DNA of 64,000 nucleotides from Stenotrophomonas sp. 610A2 (GTDB lineage Bacteria; Pseudomonadota; Gammaproteobacteria; Xanthomonadales; Xanthomonadaceae), in the NCBI RefSeq assembly GCF_030549615.1, contig NZ_CP130832.1, positions 2,356,001-2,420,000 on the forward strand, read 5' to 3'. A program made the position numbers and the translations under genes. Below the pieces are notes generated by a model, which had not been told where the DNA came from, did not search any database, and was given only the letters and a program-made list of their open reading frames with translations. Below, one piece after another: positions 36,055-44,535 of this stretch. Each line of letters begins with the position of its first letter. Within the stretch, counting starts at the first letter, position 1.

Positions 36055-38031
36055 ATGACCCTGCTGCCCCATCCGCTTGCCTTGGCGCTGAGCGCCACCC
36101 TGCTGTCCGCCGTTGCCCCGGCCAATGCACATGAACCGCCCGCCGCGCACGACGACCACCACAATGAGGCCGTGGAGCTGGATGCGGTGGTGGTGCAGTC
36201 AACCCGGTCAGGGCGCCGCGTTTCCGACGAACCGATCCGGGTAGACGTCGTATCGCAGGAAGAGATCGAAGAGAAGCTGCTGATGTCGCCGGGCAACGTC
36301 TCCATGCTTGTGGCCGAGACGGCGGGCGTGCGGGTGCAGAACACCTCGCCGGGCATGGGCGCATCCAACATCCGCATCCAGGGCCTGCGCGGCCGGTATA
36401 CCCAGCTGCTGGCTGATGGCCTGCCGCTGTACGGCGGTCAGTCATCGTCCATCGGCCTGCTGCAGATTCCCCCGACCGACCTTGGCAGTGTCGAGATCAT
36501 CAAGGGCAGCGCGTCGGCGTTGTACGGCCCGGCAGCGTTGGGCGGCGTGGTGAACCTGATATCGCGCCGGCCCAAAGAGACCGCCGAGGCCGAAATGCTG
36601 CTCAATGCCACAAGCCGCGGCGGCTAAGACGTGACCGGCTACGCAGCCGGGCCGCTTGCCGAGCACTGGGGCCTCTCGGTGGTGGGTGGCTACCATCGCC
36701 AGGATCGCCAGGACCTGGACGGCGACGGCTGGGCGGATATTCCCGGCTACGAGCGAGCCACGGTCCGGCCGCGGTTGTTCTGGGAATCGGAAAATGGCGC
36801 GCGCGCACTGCTGACAGCAGGCGCAATGCGCGAGAGCCGGCTGGGCGGAACACTGCCCGGTCAACGGGCACCCGACGGGCAGCCCTTCGCCCTCACGCAG
36901 CGCACGGAGCGCGTTGATGCCGGCGCGGTGGTGGATGTTCCGGTGCGCGAGAGCGACCGACTGCAGCTGCGCGCATCGGCCATGTCCACCGATCACGACC
37001 ACGGGTATGGCCCTGAGCAGGACAACGACACCCATCAGACCGGCTTTGCGGAAGTCAGCTATGCGTCCGGAGTAGGCGCCACCAGCTGGCTGGCGGGCAT
37101 TGCCGCACAGCAGGACCGGTTCCGTTCCGCCCGTTACCCGCAGTTTGATTACCGCTACACCGTGCCCGCCCTGTTCGTTCAGGCCGAGCAGGCGCTGCGC
37201 GATGACCTTACGCTTTCCGGCAGTGCGCGCTGGGATGACCACAGCGCCTATGGCGGGCATTTCAGCCCCCGCGTGTCGCTGTTGTTCCGCCCTGACGAGT
37301 GGACCCTGCGCGCGTCGATCGGCAGAGGCTTCTATGCGCCTACGCCCTTTGTCGAGCAGATCGAGGCTGCTGGCCTGTCACGCCTGGAGCCGCTCAGTCG
37401 CCTTCGCGCGGAAATCGCTACCACCGGATCCATCGATGCAGGTTATGTGCGTGGCCCTTGGGAACTGAACCTCAGCGTGTTCGCATCGGACATCGACCAT
37501 GCGGTACGCCTAGTGGAATCTGCGAACGCCCCGGGTGAACGTGTGCAACTGGTCAATGTGGCGGGCGTCACCCGCACCCGTGGCAGTGAACTGCTGCTGC
37601 GCTATCGCTGGCAGGACATCACGGTGACCGGTAGTTATGTCTACACCGATACGCGCGAACCCGGTGAGGAAGGCGCCGGCCGCCGTCCGGTTTCACTCAC
37701 GCCAAGGCATAGCGCAGGCCTGGTTGCCATGTGGGAGCAGCATGACCGTGGCCGTATCGGCCTTGAGGCCTACTACACCGGTATCCAGGCGCTGGATGAC
37801 AATCCCTGGCGTCGACGCAGCCGACCGTATCTGGAAGTGGGTGCACTGGGAGAAATCGTGCTGGGCAGAGTCAGCCTGTTCCTCAACCTGGAAAACATCC
37901 TCAACGTCCGCCAGAGCGGCTACAACCCGATGCTGCGGCCTCGTCGCGCCGACGATGGCCAGTGGACCGTGGATGCATGGGCGCCGCTGGAGGGGTTTGT
38001 GGTGAATGGTGGTGTGAGGATGAAGTTCTAG
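36055..38031 (+). pseudogene. TonB-dependent receptor gene with one in-frame stop
   Basis: A complete metal-linked TonB receptor of about 658 codons split by a single TAA at 36625-36627. The first part (190 aa) has a signal peptide, a His-rich segment (HEPPAAHDDHHNEAV), a plug domain (RVQNTSPGMGASNIRIQGLRG) and GSASALYGPAALGGVVNLIS. The second part, in the same frame from 36628, carries the barrel to the aromatic end VVNGGVRMKF. No frameshift is present. A recent nonsense mutation or a base error is most likely. The receptor follows a MerR-type promoter, so it was probably induced by the same metal as the CDF pump. Confidence 0.88.
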
Positions 38032-38054
38032 GGTTGGGTTAAGGCGGGAGGCGA

Positions 38055-38081
38055 TGTCTGCTTTCGGCCAGAAGCGGACGT
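38055..38081. repeat. CGGCCAGAAGCGGAC hairpin repeat, copy 2
   Basis: TGTCTGCTTTCGGCCAGAAG followed by CGGACGT, abutting the R' end of the first attC site. Confidence 0.65.
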
Positions 38082-38141
38082 TAAACGCCCTAGTTAATCC
38101 GCGCGGCAGTGGCACCGTCGGCTTGACTGAGCTGTTAGTTG
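38080..38141 (-). repeat. Integron attC recombination site 1
   Basis: Read on the minus strand: AACTAAC (R'' core, 38140-38134), then GTCAAGCCGAC, a central variable part, GCGGATTAACT and GTTTAAC (R' core, 38086-38080). About 61 bp, with the same order and spacing of blocks as attC sites of the aadA type (RYYYAAC ... CAAGCCGAC ... GGCTTAACTC ... GTTRRRY). It follows the DUF1737 pair by about 100 bp. Confidence 0.7.
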
Positions 38142-38243
38142 ACCGCCTCCGGACAGGCGGCCACTTGAAGCGGGCCAAATAAGTGACAGTACCGGCAAAG
38201 CCGCCGTACTGAGCGACGGAGGCTCTGTGGGCGACGGGACTGC

Positions 38244-38540
38244 TTAAATGAACTGAGCACCAAGGATGCCTGCTGAGGGAAGCGCCGCACACAGGAGGGC
38301 GACCCCGAGGCAACCGGAGCTACCTGTCGCAGGCACAGGAGGAGCTGTCTCTTTTCTCCAAACGAGTGCCTGACCGTACATAGGAAACAGAGCATTCTTT
38401 GGATATTTGATGGAAATAGGCCCTTGTATCTCCCATCCTGCTGCAAGGCGTTCATTAACCTCTTGCACTAAGGCATCTTTGCTGGGAGCGAGCTCAATCG
38501 CGTATTTGCTTACAGGCCGCTTGGCGGGAACCATGCTCAA
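38244..38540 (-). CDS. DUF1737 protein, second of a tandem pair
   Basis: 98 aa. YAIELAPSKDALVQEVNERLAAGWEIQGPISI with PKNALFPMYGQALVW is the small DUF1737 fold, followed by a hydrophobic tail (CLGVALLCAALPSAGILGAQFI) that may anchor it in the membrane. It overlaps the upstream homologue by 4 bp. Role unknown. Part of an attC-bounded cassette. Confidence 0.75.
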   Translation of the reverse strand: MSMVPAKRPVSKYAIELAPSKDALVQEVNERLAAGWEIQGPISIKYPKNALFPMYGQALVWRKETAPPVPATGSSGCLGVALLCAALPSAGILGAQFI

Positions 38541-38731
38541 CCTGCGTCGGTTGTAATACCCCTTACTAGGGCTTGGCCGTACATAGGCAGTGCAGCGTTA
38601 GCTGGGTACTCGATGCTGAGTCCCCCTTGAGGCATCCAGCCGGCGTCAATCAAGCTGTTGACCTCACTCAGAAGCTTCTCCTTGCTTGGAGCGATGACGA
38701 CTGTATAGGTGCTGCTGGCTTCAGTTTCCAC
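38537..38731 (-). CDS. DUF1737 protein, first of a tandem pair
   Basis: 64 aa. YTVVIAPSKEKLLSEVNSLI followed by DAGWMPQGGLSIEYPANAAL is clearly homologous to the next gene, so the pair arose by duplication. Start ATG at 38731, preceded by AAGGAGGAAGCACG, a strong ribosome site. No membrane tail. Lies just after attC site 2 as the first gene of its cassette. Confidence 0.78.
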   Translation of the reverse strand: METEASSTYTVVIAPSKEKLLSEVNSLIDAGWMPQGGLSIEYPANAALPMYGQALVRGITTDAG

Positions 38732-38773
38732 GTGCTTCCTCCTTCTTGAGCGCTAACGAACGATAGATGTGAT

Positions 38774-38836
38774 TAGCAGACGCCTGAACTAAGCCGCGCC
38801 GCGAAGCGACGTCAGCCCAAATGAATCGTCAACGCG
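38774..38836 (-). repeat. Integron attC recombination site 2
   Basis: On the minus strand: GCGTTGACGATTC, GGGCTGACGTC, loop GCTTCGC, GGCGCGGCTTAGTTCAGGCG. The inner part GCTTCGCGGCGCGGCTTA is shared with aadA-type attC sites. The outer R' core is degenerate (GTCTGCT). The stop codon of the membrane-protein gene falls inside the site, as is common in cassettes. Confidence 0.75.
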
Positions 38837-39425
38837 CAACGAAAATCCCCAATATCGACCTGCCCAACATCGCCAAGAAGAACAGGCCACTTATAAAGCG
38901 AATGTTCCTTTGAAAGCAGGGAGTCGCATAGCCTGGTGCGGTCGACTTATTTATCGTTATGAATACAAATAGGAGATAGACGAAGAGAAGTCCACCAAGC
39001 AATTTTGCGCAAAGCCACAGTAGTTGTGTCAGCGCGAATGGTGAGGAGATCGAGTCGTGAGCAAAGACTGCGATAGCCAAAGCCGCGCCAATTGTTACGC
39101 CGACGTACGCAGCACCAATGCCGAGTGCTGCATTGGGGATGTAGACGCTAAGGAACCGGTCCACACCTCCTTGCGGGTCAAATGAAGAGCCTCTTATTGC
39201 AACCTTGGCAGACAGGTAAAGCAAGGAAACGCTGACGAAAAGTGCAAGAGTTCCTGGCGCTTGATTTTCGCCGATTAACCTCGAGGTGCTTTCAGTCCAA
39301 AGTCCATGGACCCCCAAACTCGCAAGAGAAAATCCAAGAACGAAGAATAGGACAAGCAATCCTGCAGCAACACGAAAGGATATGGGGTGATTAGCAAGAT
39401 GATTCTTTATATTGGAAAGGCCCAA
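38829..39425 (-). CDS. Hypothetical membrane protein in a gene cassette
   Basis: 198 aa with about five hydrophobic helices (for example VAAGLLVLFFVLGFSLASLG, LGIGAAYVGVTIGAALAIAV, LLGGLLFVYLLFVFITI). No family recognised. TTG start after AAAGAGG. Codon use is more AT-rich than the core genes, which suggests transfer. It ends inside attC site 2, so gene plus site form one cassette. Confidence 0.65.
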   Translation of the reverse strand: MGLSNIKNHLANHPISFRVAAGLLVLFFVLGFSLASLGVHGLWTESTSRLIGENQAPGTLALFVSVSLLYLSAKVAIRGSSFDPQGGVDRFLSVYIPNAALGIGAAYVGVTIGAALAIAVFAHDSISSPFALTQLLWLCAKLLGGLLFVYLLFVFITINKSTAPGYATPCFQRNIRFISGLFFLAMLGRSILGIFVAR

Positions 39426-39834
39426 GGAATACCTCTTTGTGCAGGGAAAACACCTGAAGGATGGACCCGAGGATCCACTTATCGAACTGATCCACCAAAT
39501 CGTCGACTGTCAACTTTATACCTCGACCTTAGGGCTACAGAGCCAAGCCAACAAGCCCGCATATGACCGGACCCCGCAGTAGGCTGGGCGGCCGCATCGG
39601 TGGCTGCTTTGAGTCGAATGCTGCCATGTCGAGCCCACGACTGTTATCGGCCAGAAGCGGACGTTTGGCTCTGGAACTGGGCCGACTGGTGAAGCGAGTT
39701 CGCCCTGAAGGGACTGTTTAGACTCTAGCTAGGACGCCGTTGTCCTCAACAAGCAGCGACCTCTCAGGCAGAGATGCTATTGCAGTCTTCATATGGCTAC
39801 AGCAACCCCGAACGCTCGACATAGCCCTTCTGAG
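39426..39834. other. Gene-free stretch inside the cassette cluster
   Basis: About 400 bp. Contains repeat copy 3 (39640-39664) and, just after it, a block (39665-39715) whose minus strand has GTCTAAAC and AGTCGGCCCAGTTC in attC-like order, possibly a decayed site. No gene seen. Confidence 0.35.
39640..39664. repeat. CGGCCAGAAGCGGAC hairpin repeat, copy 3
   Basis: ACTGTTATCGGCCAGAAGCG followed by GACGT; left arm degenerate, right arm intact. Confidence 0.55.
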
Positions 39835-39895
39835 GCTTAATTCCTGAGCCAAGCCATCCTGCCAAGCGTCGTCGGCCTCAACGAACTGCTAGGTC
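39835..39895 (-). repeat. Integron attC recombination site 3
   Basis: On the minus strand: ACCTAGC (R'' core), AGTTCGTTGAGGCCGACG, spacer, GGCTTGGCTCAGGAATTAAG. The first half matches the AATTCGTTCAAGCCGACG block of aadA-type sites closely; the second half is a diverged GGCTTAACTCAGGCGTTAG. It contains the stop codon of the DUF2971 gene. Confidence 0.65.
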
Positions 39896-40758
39896 GGCCT
39901 GTTTGAAAAAGCGAAATAACTTGGCATCGAGGGTTTAGTACGTGATTGAACTTCAAGAACGTCGATCTGGTAACCGCATTCGCTCATGGTTCCGATTGAA
40001 AGTTCAATGTAGCTATTAGGCCCCTGTCCAACAGGTTGAGGCCCGAACCCGTCCCATGTTCTATGAAGCGCACGAAGCTCATTCTCGATGCCGTAGTCTT
40101 CACCTGAAAGGTAGAAGGAGCAAAGTCGTGATATACCCTTCAAAATGAAATCTCGACCATACTTTTGCTTTACAGTATTGAAAAGATCAGAAATTAGCGG
40201 AATCGGTTCGCTAAGCTTTGCCTCGTACTGAATTTTCCGGAAGTTCGGGTTGGACGCTGTAATTTTGAGCTTCAGTCTAACGCCGTCATGTGTGGCGAAT
40301 GTTCTCCAGAGATAGTCTTCGCGCTCAGGAGTGAGGTCAGATCCTGTGAATGATGCATAGTACGTGTTCGGCATCAGCAGGGTTTTGAATAAAGGAACCC
40401 CATTCTCTGTACTGTCCAAGTATCCGGACAGGCCATGAGTTTTACAAAACGTCTCGATCTCACCCTCTCCGCATCTTTTTTCAATATTCGTTAACCTAAA
40501 GGTTCCGGAGTTAAGTATCGCTTCTGCTGCTTGCAGAGAAGTGTAGTGGTACACCTCTTCGGATGAGATGCTCGGCCAGAGATAGTTGGTGATCGCCTCA
40601 GAGAGAGGCGCGTTCGGCTTGCAAAAATCGGACACGGTCTTGTCAGTGACTGTGATATCAGAAAGCGTGATGGTCTTATCAATCCCATGCCGCGAGAGAA
40701 CAGCGTTGATATCATCAACAAGGTTGTTCAAAATTTTGATTTGTTCGACGGGGTTCAC
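39889..40758 (-). CDS. DUF2971-like protein in a gene cassette
   Basis: 289 aa. SSEEVYHYTSLQAAEAILNSGTFRLTN near residue 70, then YYASFTGSDLTPEREDYLWRTFA and GVRLKLKI, is the pattern of DUF2971, cytosolic proteins of unknown role often found in variable islands. GTG start at 40758. Base composition is lower in GC than the core. The stop codon lies in attC site 3. Confidence 0.68.
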   Translation of the reverse strand: MNPVEQIKILNNLVDDINAVLSRHGIDKTITLSDITVTDKTVSDFCKPNAPLSEAITNYLWPSISSEEVYHYTSLQAAEAILNSGTFRLTNIEKRCGEGEIETFCKTHGLSGYLDSTENGVPLFKTLLMPNTYYASFTGSDLTPEREDYLWRTFATHDGVRLKLKITASNPNFRKIQYEAKLSEPIPLISDLFNTVKQKYGRDFILKGISRLCSFYLSGEDYGIENELRALHRTWDGFGPQPVGQGPNSYIELSIGTMSECGYQIDVLEVQSRTKPSMPSYFAFSNRPT

Positions 40759-40948
40759 TCTAACTCCACGACGGCAAACTGCCGACTAGAGGGACCCTTG
40801 AGTCCCGTTGTACGACATAGCCACTAAGCACTGCATGGCTGGCTTTCCCTGCTACAGCGTGATCTTAGGGCCGCTGTATCAGACTAACAAGCCATCACCC
40901 AGAGATAGGACCGAACGCCCCGGAACCCATTCTGGCTCTAGCTGGATG

Positions 40949-40988
40949 TCCGCTTCGGGTCGATCACGCCCTGCGGCCACGAGCGGTC
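40949..40988 (+). repeat. CCGCTTTGGGTCG repeat, left copy
   Basis: CCGCTTCGGGTCG, four bases, ACGCCCTGCGGCCACGAGCG. About three quarters identical over 40 bp to the copy at 46915, in the same orientation. The two bracket the nuclease-like and RloC/STAND genes. Confidence 0.55.
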
Positions 40989-41034
40989 GGTTGAAACGGC
41001 CGTATATATCGGACTGAAGAGGCAACCGACAGAG

Positions 41035-41838
41035 CTACCGTGACCGAATAGAAATCTCAGGGGCATTGAAATCGAGACGTACAAGCGGCGCTGTTCCATA
41101 CTTGGCGGCGAGGTGAAGAAGTACTGGGTCGCAGAAGGAGAAAAGCCGCATGAAATTCTGCTCCCTTCTTTCAACGCCAGCGTCAGGAATATAGGCCAGG
41201 CCGGCTTGTTCTTCACTGATCGGGTCCGTAACCGCAGGGCCAAATGGCAGGAGGAACTCGGACGCTTTGAGCTCATTATGGTGAGGTGAATAAGGATTGA
41301 GGCAAATTCTAAATTTCAAATCTCCGCCGTTCGCCTCAGAATAGCCAACGATTGCTGCATCGATCTCCTGCCTTCTATAGAAATCGCTATTCCTGTAAAA
41401 ATAGCAGGCCTTGAGTTGAGACGGTTTTCCATATTCCATAACCATTGTTCTTCCGTACAGCGTATCGACAAGCTGCTCGCGTACGGCGCGAGCGTTGATA
41501 CAGTTCATCAGGAAGAAAATAACATTGAAATCTGCTTCGAATTCTATAGCTGCCTTCAACTGCTTGGAGCCATTCCGAACGATGCCCGAGAGGGTCTCGT
41601 TTCGACCGAGTACGTGATCGGAAACATAGGCCTCACCAGAAGTCAAGACGTTCTCGCGCAGGATGGCCTGATCCGGATCGTCGACCTTAAGCTTGGCTTC
41701 CACCAAAGCGCTACTAGAACCATACCGCACGAAAAAATCCGGCATCTTCTTGCCACTCTCTGTAGCCTCTGGCAACTTTTCTACGATGAAACCTAGTTGC
41801 GTCAATGTTTGTTTGGCAATCTCATCAGAATTCAACAC
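41035..41838 (-). CDS. Hypothetical protein with a PD-(D/E)XK nuclease-like N-terminus
   Basis: 267 aa. The N-terminal 55 residues read as a nuclease core: QTLTQLGFIVEKLPEA, then PD34FFVRYG and ALVE47AK49LK, matching PD-(D/E)XK. The rest (predicted mixed alpha/beta) is not recognised and could be a target-binding part. GTG start. Whether it cuts DNA is inference. It is transcribed away from the RloC-like operon. Confidence 0.6.
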   Translation of the reverse strand: MLNSDEIAKQTLTQLGFIVEKLPEATESGKKMPDFFVRYGSSSALVEAKLKVDDPDQAILRENVLTSGEAYVSDHVLGRNETLSGIVRNGSKQLKAAIEFEADFNVIFFLMNCINARAVREQLVDTLYGRTMVMEYGKPSQLKACYFYRNSDFYRRQEIDAAIVGYSEANGGDLKFRICLNPYSPHHNELKASEFLLPFGPAVTDPISEEQAGLAYIPDAGVERREQNFMRLFSFCDPVLLHLAAKYGTAPLVRLDFNAPEISIRSR

Positions 41839-41961
41839 TTCTGCCTCGCTTCGTTATGATTATCGCCTTGCGCCGGACCAGCAGCAGTAAGGCTCGTCCT
41901 GTTCGGTGCCGCTCGCCAAGTTGATCATGATCAAAGAATATTTACTTGTACGGACAGCACC

Positions 41962-42141
41962 ATGACTGCCTGCAGTGGCGACATCGCGCCAGCTACAGTA
42001 GAAAGAGTGATGAGTTCGCAGCGTCCACAACATGACTCTGAGGAAGCTGATTGCTTCGGTAAGAGTAAAGCGGTCCGGCGTCTCGCCTGTGAACTAGGCA
42101 AGCCAGCTATAGATGCGTGGACATTGGCAATCAGCATATAG
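41962..42141 (+). CDS. Possible small protein before the RloC-like operon
   Basis: 59 codons from the ATG at 41962 (MTACSGDIAPATVERVMSS) with a charged middle and a C-terminal SKAVRRLACELGKPAIDAWT. No ribosome site better than average and no family known. It lies 125 bp before the ATPase gene in the same direction. Confidence 0.25.
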   Translation: MTACSGDIAPATVERVMSSQRPQHDSEEADCFGKSKAVRRLACELGKPAIDAWTLAISI

Positions 42142-42172
42142 GGCGGCAGGGCGCTGCGGTTGCCTTGAACCG

Positions 42173-42200
42173 ACCTCTGCTTTCGGCCAGAAGCGGACCT
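42173..42200. repeat. CGGCCAGAAGCGGAC hairpin repeat, copy 4
   Basis: ACCTCTGCTTTCGGCCAGAA followed by GCGGACCT, about 67 bp before the RloC-like gene. Confidence 0.6.
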
Positions 42201-42266
42201 TCACTTCCGCAATGTGGGGCCTCCAGACGCTTACGGTAAGCTTGCGTCAAAGATCAAGGAGGCGAC

Positions 42267-44531
42267 ATGCTGAAGAGCATAGAGAAGATCAAGGGGCTTG
42301 GCGTCTATCAAAGCTACAGCAAGCCTACAGGCACGCAAGACTTCGGGATCAAGAATCTCATCTATGGCTGGAACTACTCTGGGAAGACCACCCTCTCCCG
42401 CCTGTTCGCTCAGCTTGAGACCAAATCGGCCAATCCTGATTTGTCCGGCTGCGAATTCACACTTGGAACTGCCGATGATTCGATCACCGAGAAAAACTTC
42501 AGTCGGTGCAGTCTGTCGGTTCGGGTCTTCAATTCCGATTTCGTCCGCGCCAATCTGCACTTCGATGGCGGAAGCTTCAACCCCATCCTGCTGCTGGGCA
42601 AGGAATCCGAGGATGCGCAACGGAAAATCGATGAGCTTAGCAAACGGATCAAGCGCTCGGACGAGGTCCAACGCAAACTGGACGGCAAGTTCGAAGAACT
42701 GAAGACGCGGATCGCGCAGGCCAAGACCGACACTGCCAAGTTCATCCGCCAACACTTGAAGGTTGATCCCTATACGGCCGCACATCTCGGGCAGGATCTT
42801 GTCGCAGTCGGCGTTCTTGATTCCCAGCTCGTGCCGGAGAAGGAACTCGCTGATGCCATCGAAATCGCGCTGACGCCTGACTCCAAGAAGCCGAGCATGG
42901 TCGAGGAATTGAGCGCTGCTCCGTCGATCGAGAATCTCCACAAGGAGGCCGTCACGGTTCTGGCCGCAACGCCAAGCTTCTCCAACACTATCAAACACCT
43001 TGAGGAGAATCCTACCGTTGAACGCTGGGTCCAAGGCGGCTTGGCCCTGCACCCAGGCGCGGGAACGTGCGAGTTCTGCGGGAACGACTTGTCTCAGGAT
43101 CGCCTCGAAGCCTTTCGCGCACACTTTTCGAAGGATCTGGCAGACCACAAGGAGCGGGTCGATGGTCTTCTTGTACGTGTGAAGGTGGCTGTTTTCCACC
43201 TGAGCTGGCCCAAGGCCGCCGAACTCAATGCTCAGTTTCGCGAAGCCTACACTGCCGCCATTGAAGCGCTGCCCGCAGCCATCGACGCATTCAACCAGGC
43301 TGTAAGGAAACTCACAGACGAAGTGCAACTCAAGGCTGACGACTCCCGCAAGGCCATGACGCCCTCGCCATTGGCTGCAGGCCTAGAAAAAGGGATCAGG
43401 GACGCGGTTGCAGCGGTCAACCTTGTCATCAAGCAGAACAACGATTTGGCCTCCAACTTCATTAAGGCAAGAGCCGATGCCTTGAGGAAGGCACGATACC
43501 ACTACGTCCAGCAATTCGAGAACGACCAGGCGGCCACAGGCCTGGAGCAACAGAAGACGCGACTCGCCAGTCGGTCCGACCGTCTGAAGGCCTATGTCGC
43601 AAGGCTGCGGCCGGAGATCAGTGATCTTCAGGCTCAGATCAGTCAGGCACAACAAGGCAGGGAAAAGATTAACGAACGCTTGGCGTCCATGCTGGGGAGC
43701 GAGGCCGTCCAGATCCAGGTCGTAAAGGATGCGGCAGGCCAGGACCGCTTTCAACTGATCCGGAAGACGGGAGCCGTTGCCAAGAATTTGAGTGATGGCG
43801 AGCGCACGGCAGTTGCCTTCTCATACTTCCTGACAAAGCTCCAGGAGATCAAGCCAGCTGAATTCAAGGAGACCATCGTCTACATCGACGATCCCATCTC
43901 AAGTCTCGACGCCAATCACATCTTTCAGGTGACCGCTGCCATCCGAGCGCTGTTCTTCAAGCAGCATGACAAGAACGCGCCTTGGCAGACCACCTGCAAG
44001 CAACTGTTCATCTCCACGCATAACTTCGAATTCTTCAACCTGCTCAGAGAGATCAAGCCCGTGGCGAGCAACAAGGGAGCCCGGCTCTACCTGATCAGAA
44101 GGATCGCCGAGAAGTCCTCCACGCTGGAAGACATGCCGGCCTCGCTCGCACGCTATCAGTCTGAATATCATTTCCTGTTTGAGGTCATTCATCGCTTCCA
44201 CAAGGCGCCTGACAAGACCGTCCACGAAGTGCTGATGCTGTTGCCGAACGCCATGAGGCGCTTCATCGAGCTCTATACGTACTCCAGGCTTCCTGGGCCG
44301 AAAGACTCGGAACAAGTCGACGAGCGAGCCGAAATTCTGTTCGGGGTCGAGCGTGCGAAGCGGATCCTCAAGATCTTCCATTACTTCAGTCACGGCAACA
44401 CGCTGGACCGGCTCGCTGGAAACAACGAGCTGATCTTCGACCTCGAGCATGCGGTCAAGGACCTGATAGATGTCATCACCGAGACTGACAAACCCCATAT
44501 GGACTCCCTGATCGCGGCCACTCAGGCTTGA
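42267..44531 (+). CDS. RloC/PrrC-like AAA_13 ATPase, possible tRNA anticodon nuclease
   Basis: 754 aa. ABC/SMC-like ATPase: Walker A GWNYSGKTT (34-42), signature NLSDGERTAVAFSYF (about 507-522), Walker B IVYIDDPISSLDA (about 537-549), and H-loop LFISTHNFEFF. Two coiled-coil arms flank C268-EF-C271, a CxxC of the RloC zinc-hook kind. The C-terminal part has RRFIE (R664/R665, E668) and FHYFSH (H705, H709), resembling the Arg-Glu-His set of the PrrC/RloC nuclease. RloC cuts tRNA during phage infection or DNA damage. Strong ribosome site AAGGAGGCGAC. The next gene starts 4 bases later, so they form one operon. Confidence 0.8.
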   Translation: MLKSIEKIKGLGVYQSYSKPTGTQDFGIKNLIYGWNYSGKTTLSRLFAQLETKSANPDLSGCEFTLGTADDSITEKNFSRCSLSVRVFNSDFVRANLHFDGGSFNPILLLGKESEDAQRKIDELSKRIKRSDEVQRKLDGKFEELKTRIAQAKTDTAKFIRQHLKVDPYTAAHLGQDLVAVGVLDSQLVPEKELADAIEIALTPDSKKPSMVEELSAAPSIENLHKEAVTVLAATPSFSNTIKHLEENPTVERWVQGGLALHPGAGTCEFCGNDLSQDRLEAFRAHFSKDLADHKERVDGLLVRVKVAVFHLSWPKAAELNAQFREAYTAAIEALPAAIDAFNQAVRKLTDEVQLKADDSRKAMTPSPLAAGLEKGIRDAVAAVNLVIKQNNDLASNFIKARADALRKARYHYVQQFENDQAATGLEQQKTRLASRSDRLKAYVARLRPEISDLQAQISQAQQGREKINERLASMLGSEAVQIQVVKDAAGQDRFQLIRKTGAVAKNLSDGERTAVAFSYFLTKLQEIKPAEFKETIVYIDDPISSLDANHIFQVTAAIRALFFKQHDKNAPWQTTCKQLFISTHNFEFFNLLREIKPVASNKGARLYLIRRIAEKSSTLEDMPASLARYQSEYHFLFEVIHRFHKAPDKTVHEVLMLLPNAMRRFIELYTYSRLPGPKDSEQVDERAEILFGVERAKRILKIFHYFSHGNTLDRLAGNNELIFDLEHAVKDLIDVITETDKPHMDSLIAATQA

Positions 44532-44535
44532 CGGC

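Noticed and set aside
39665..39715. A fourth attC site
   Set aside because: Some blocks are in the right order, but the two core sites do not match each other, so it was left as a possible relic only.
41035..42141. attC sites next to the PD-(D/E)XK-type gene or the small gene at 41962
   Set aside because: No R''/R' core pair could be found in the intergenic DNA, so the cassette cluster is taken to end at 39895.
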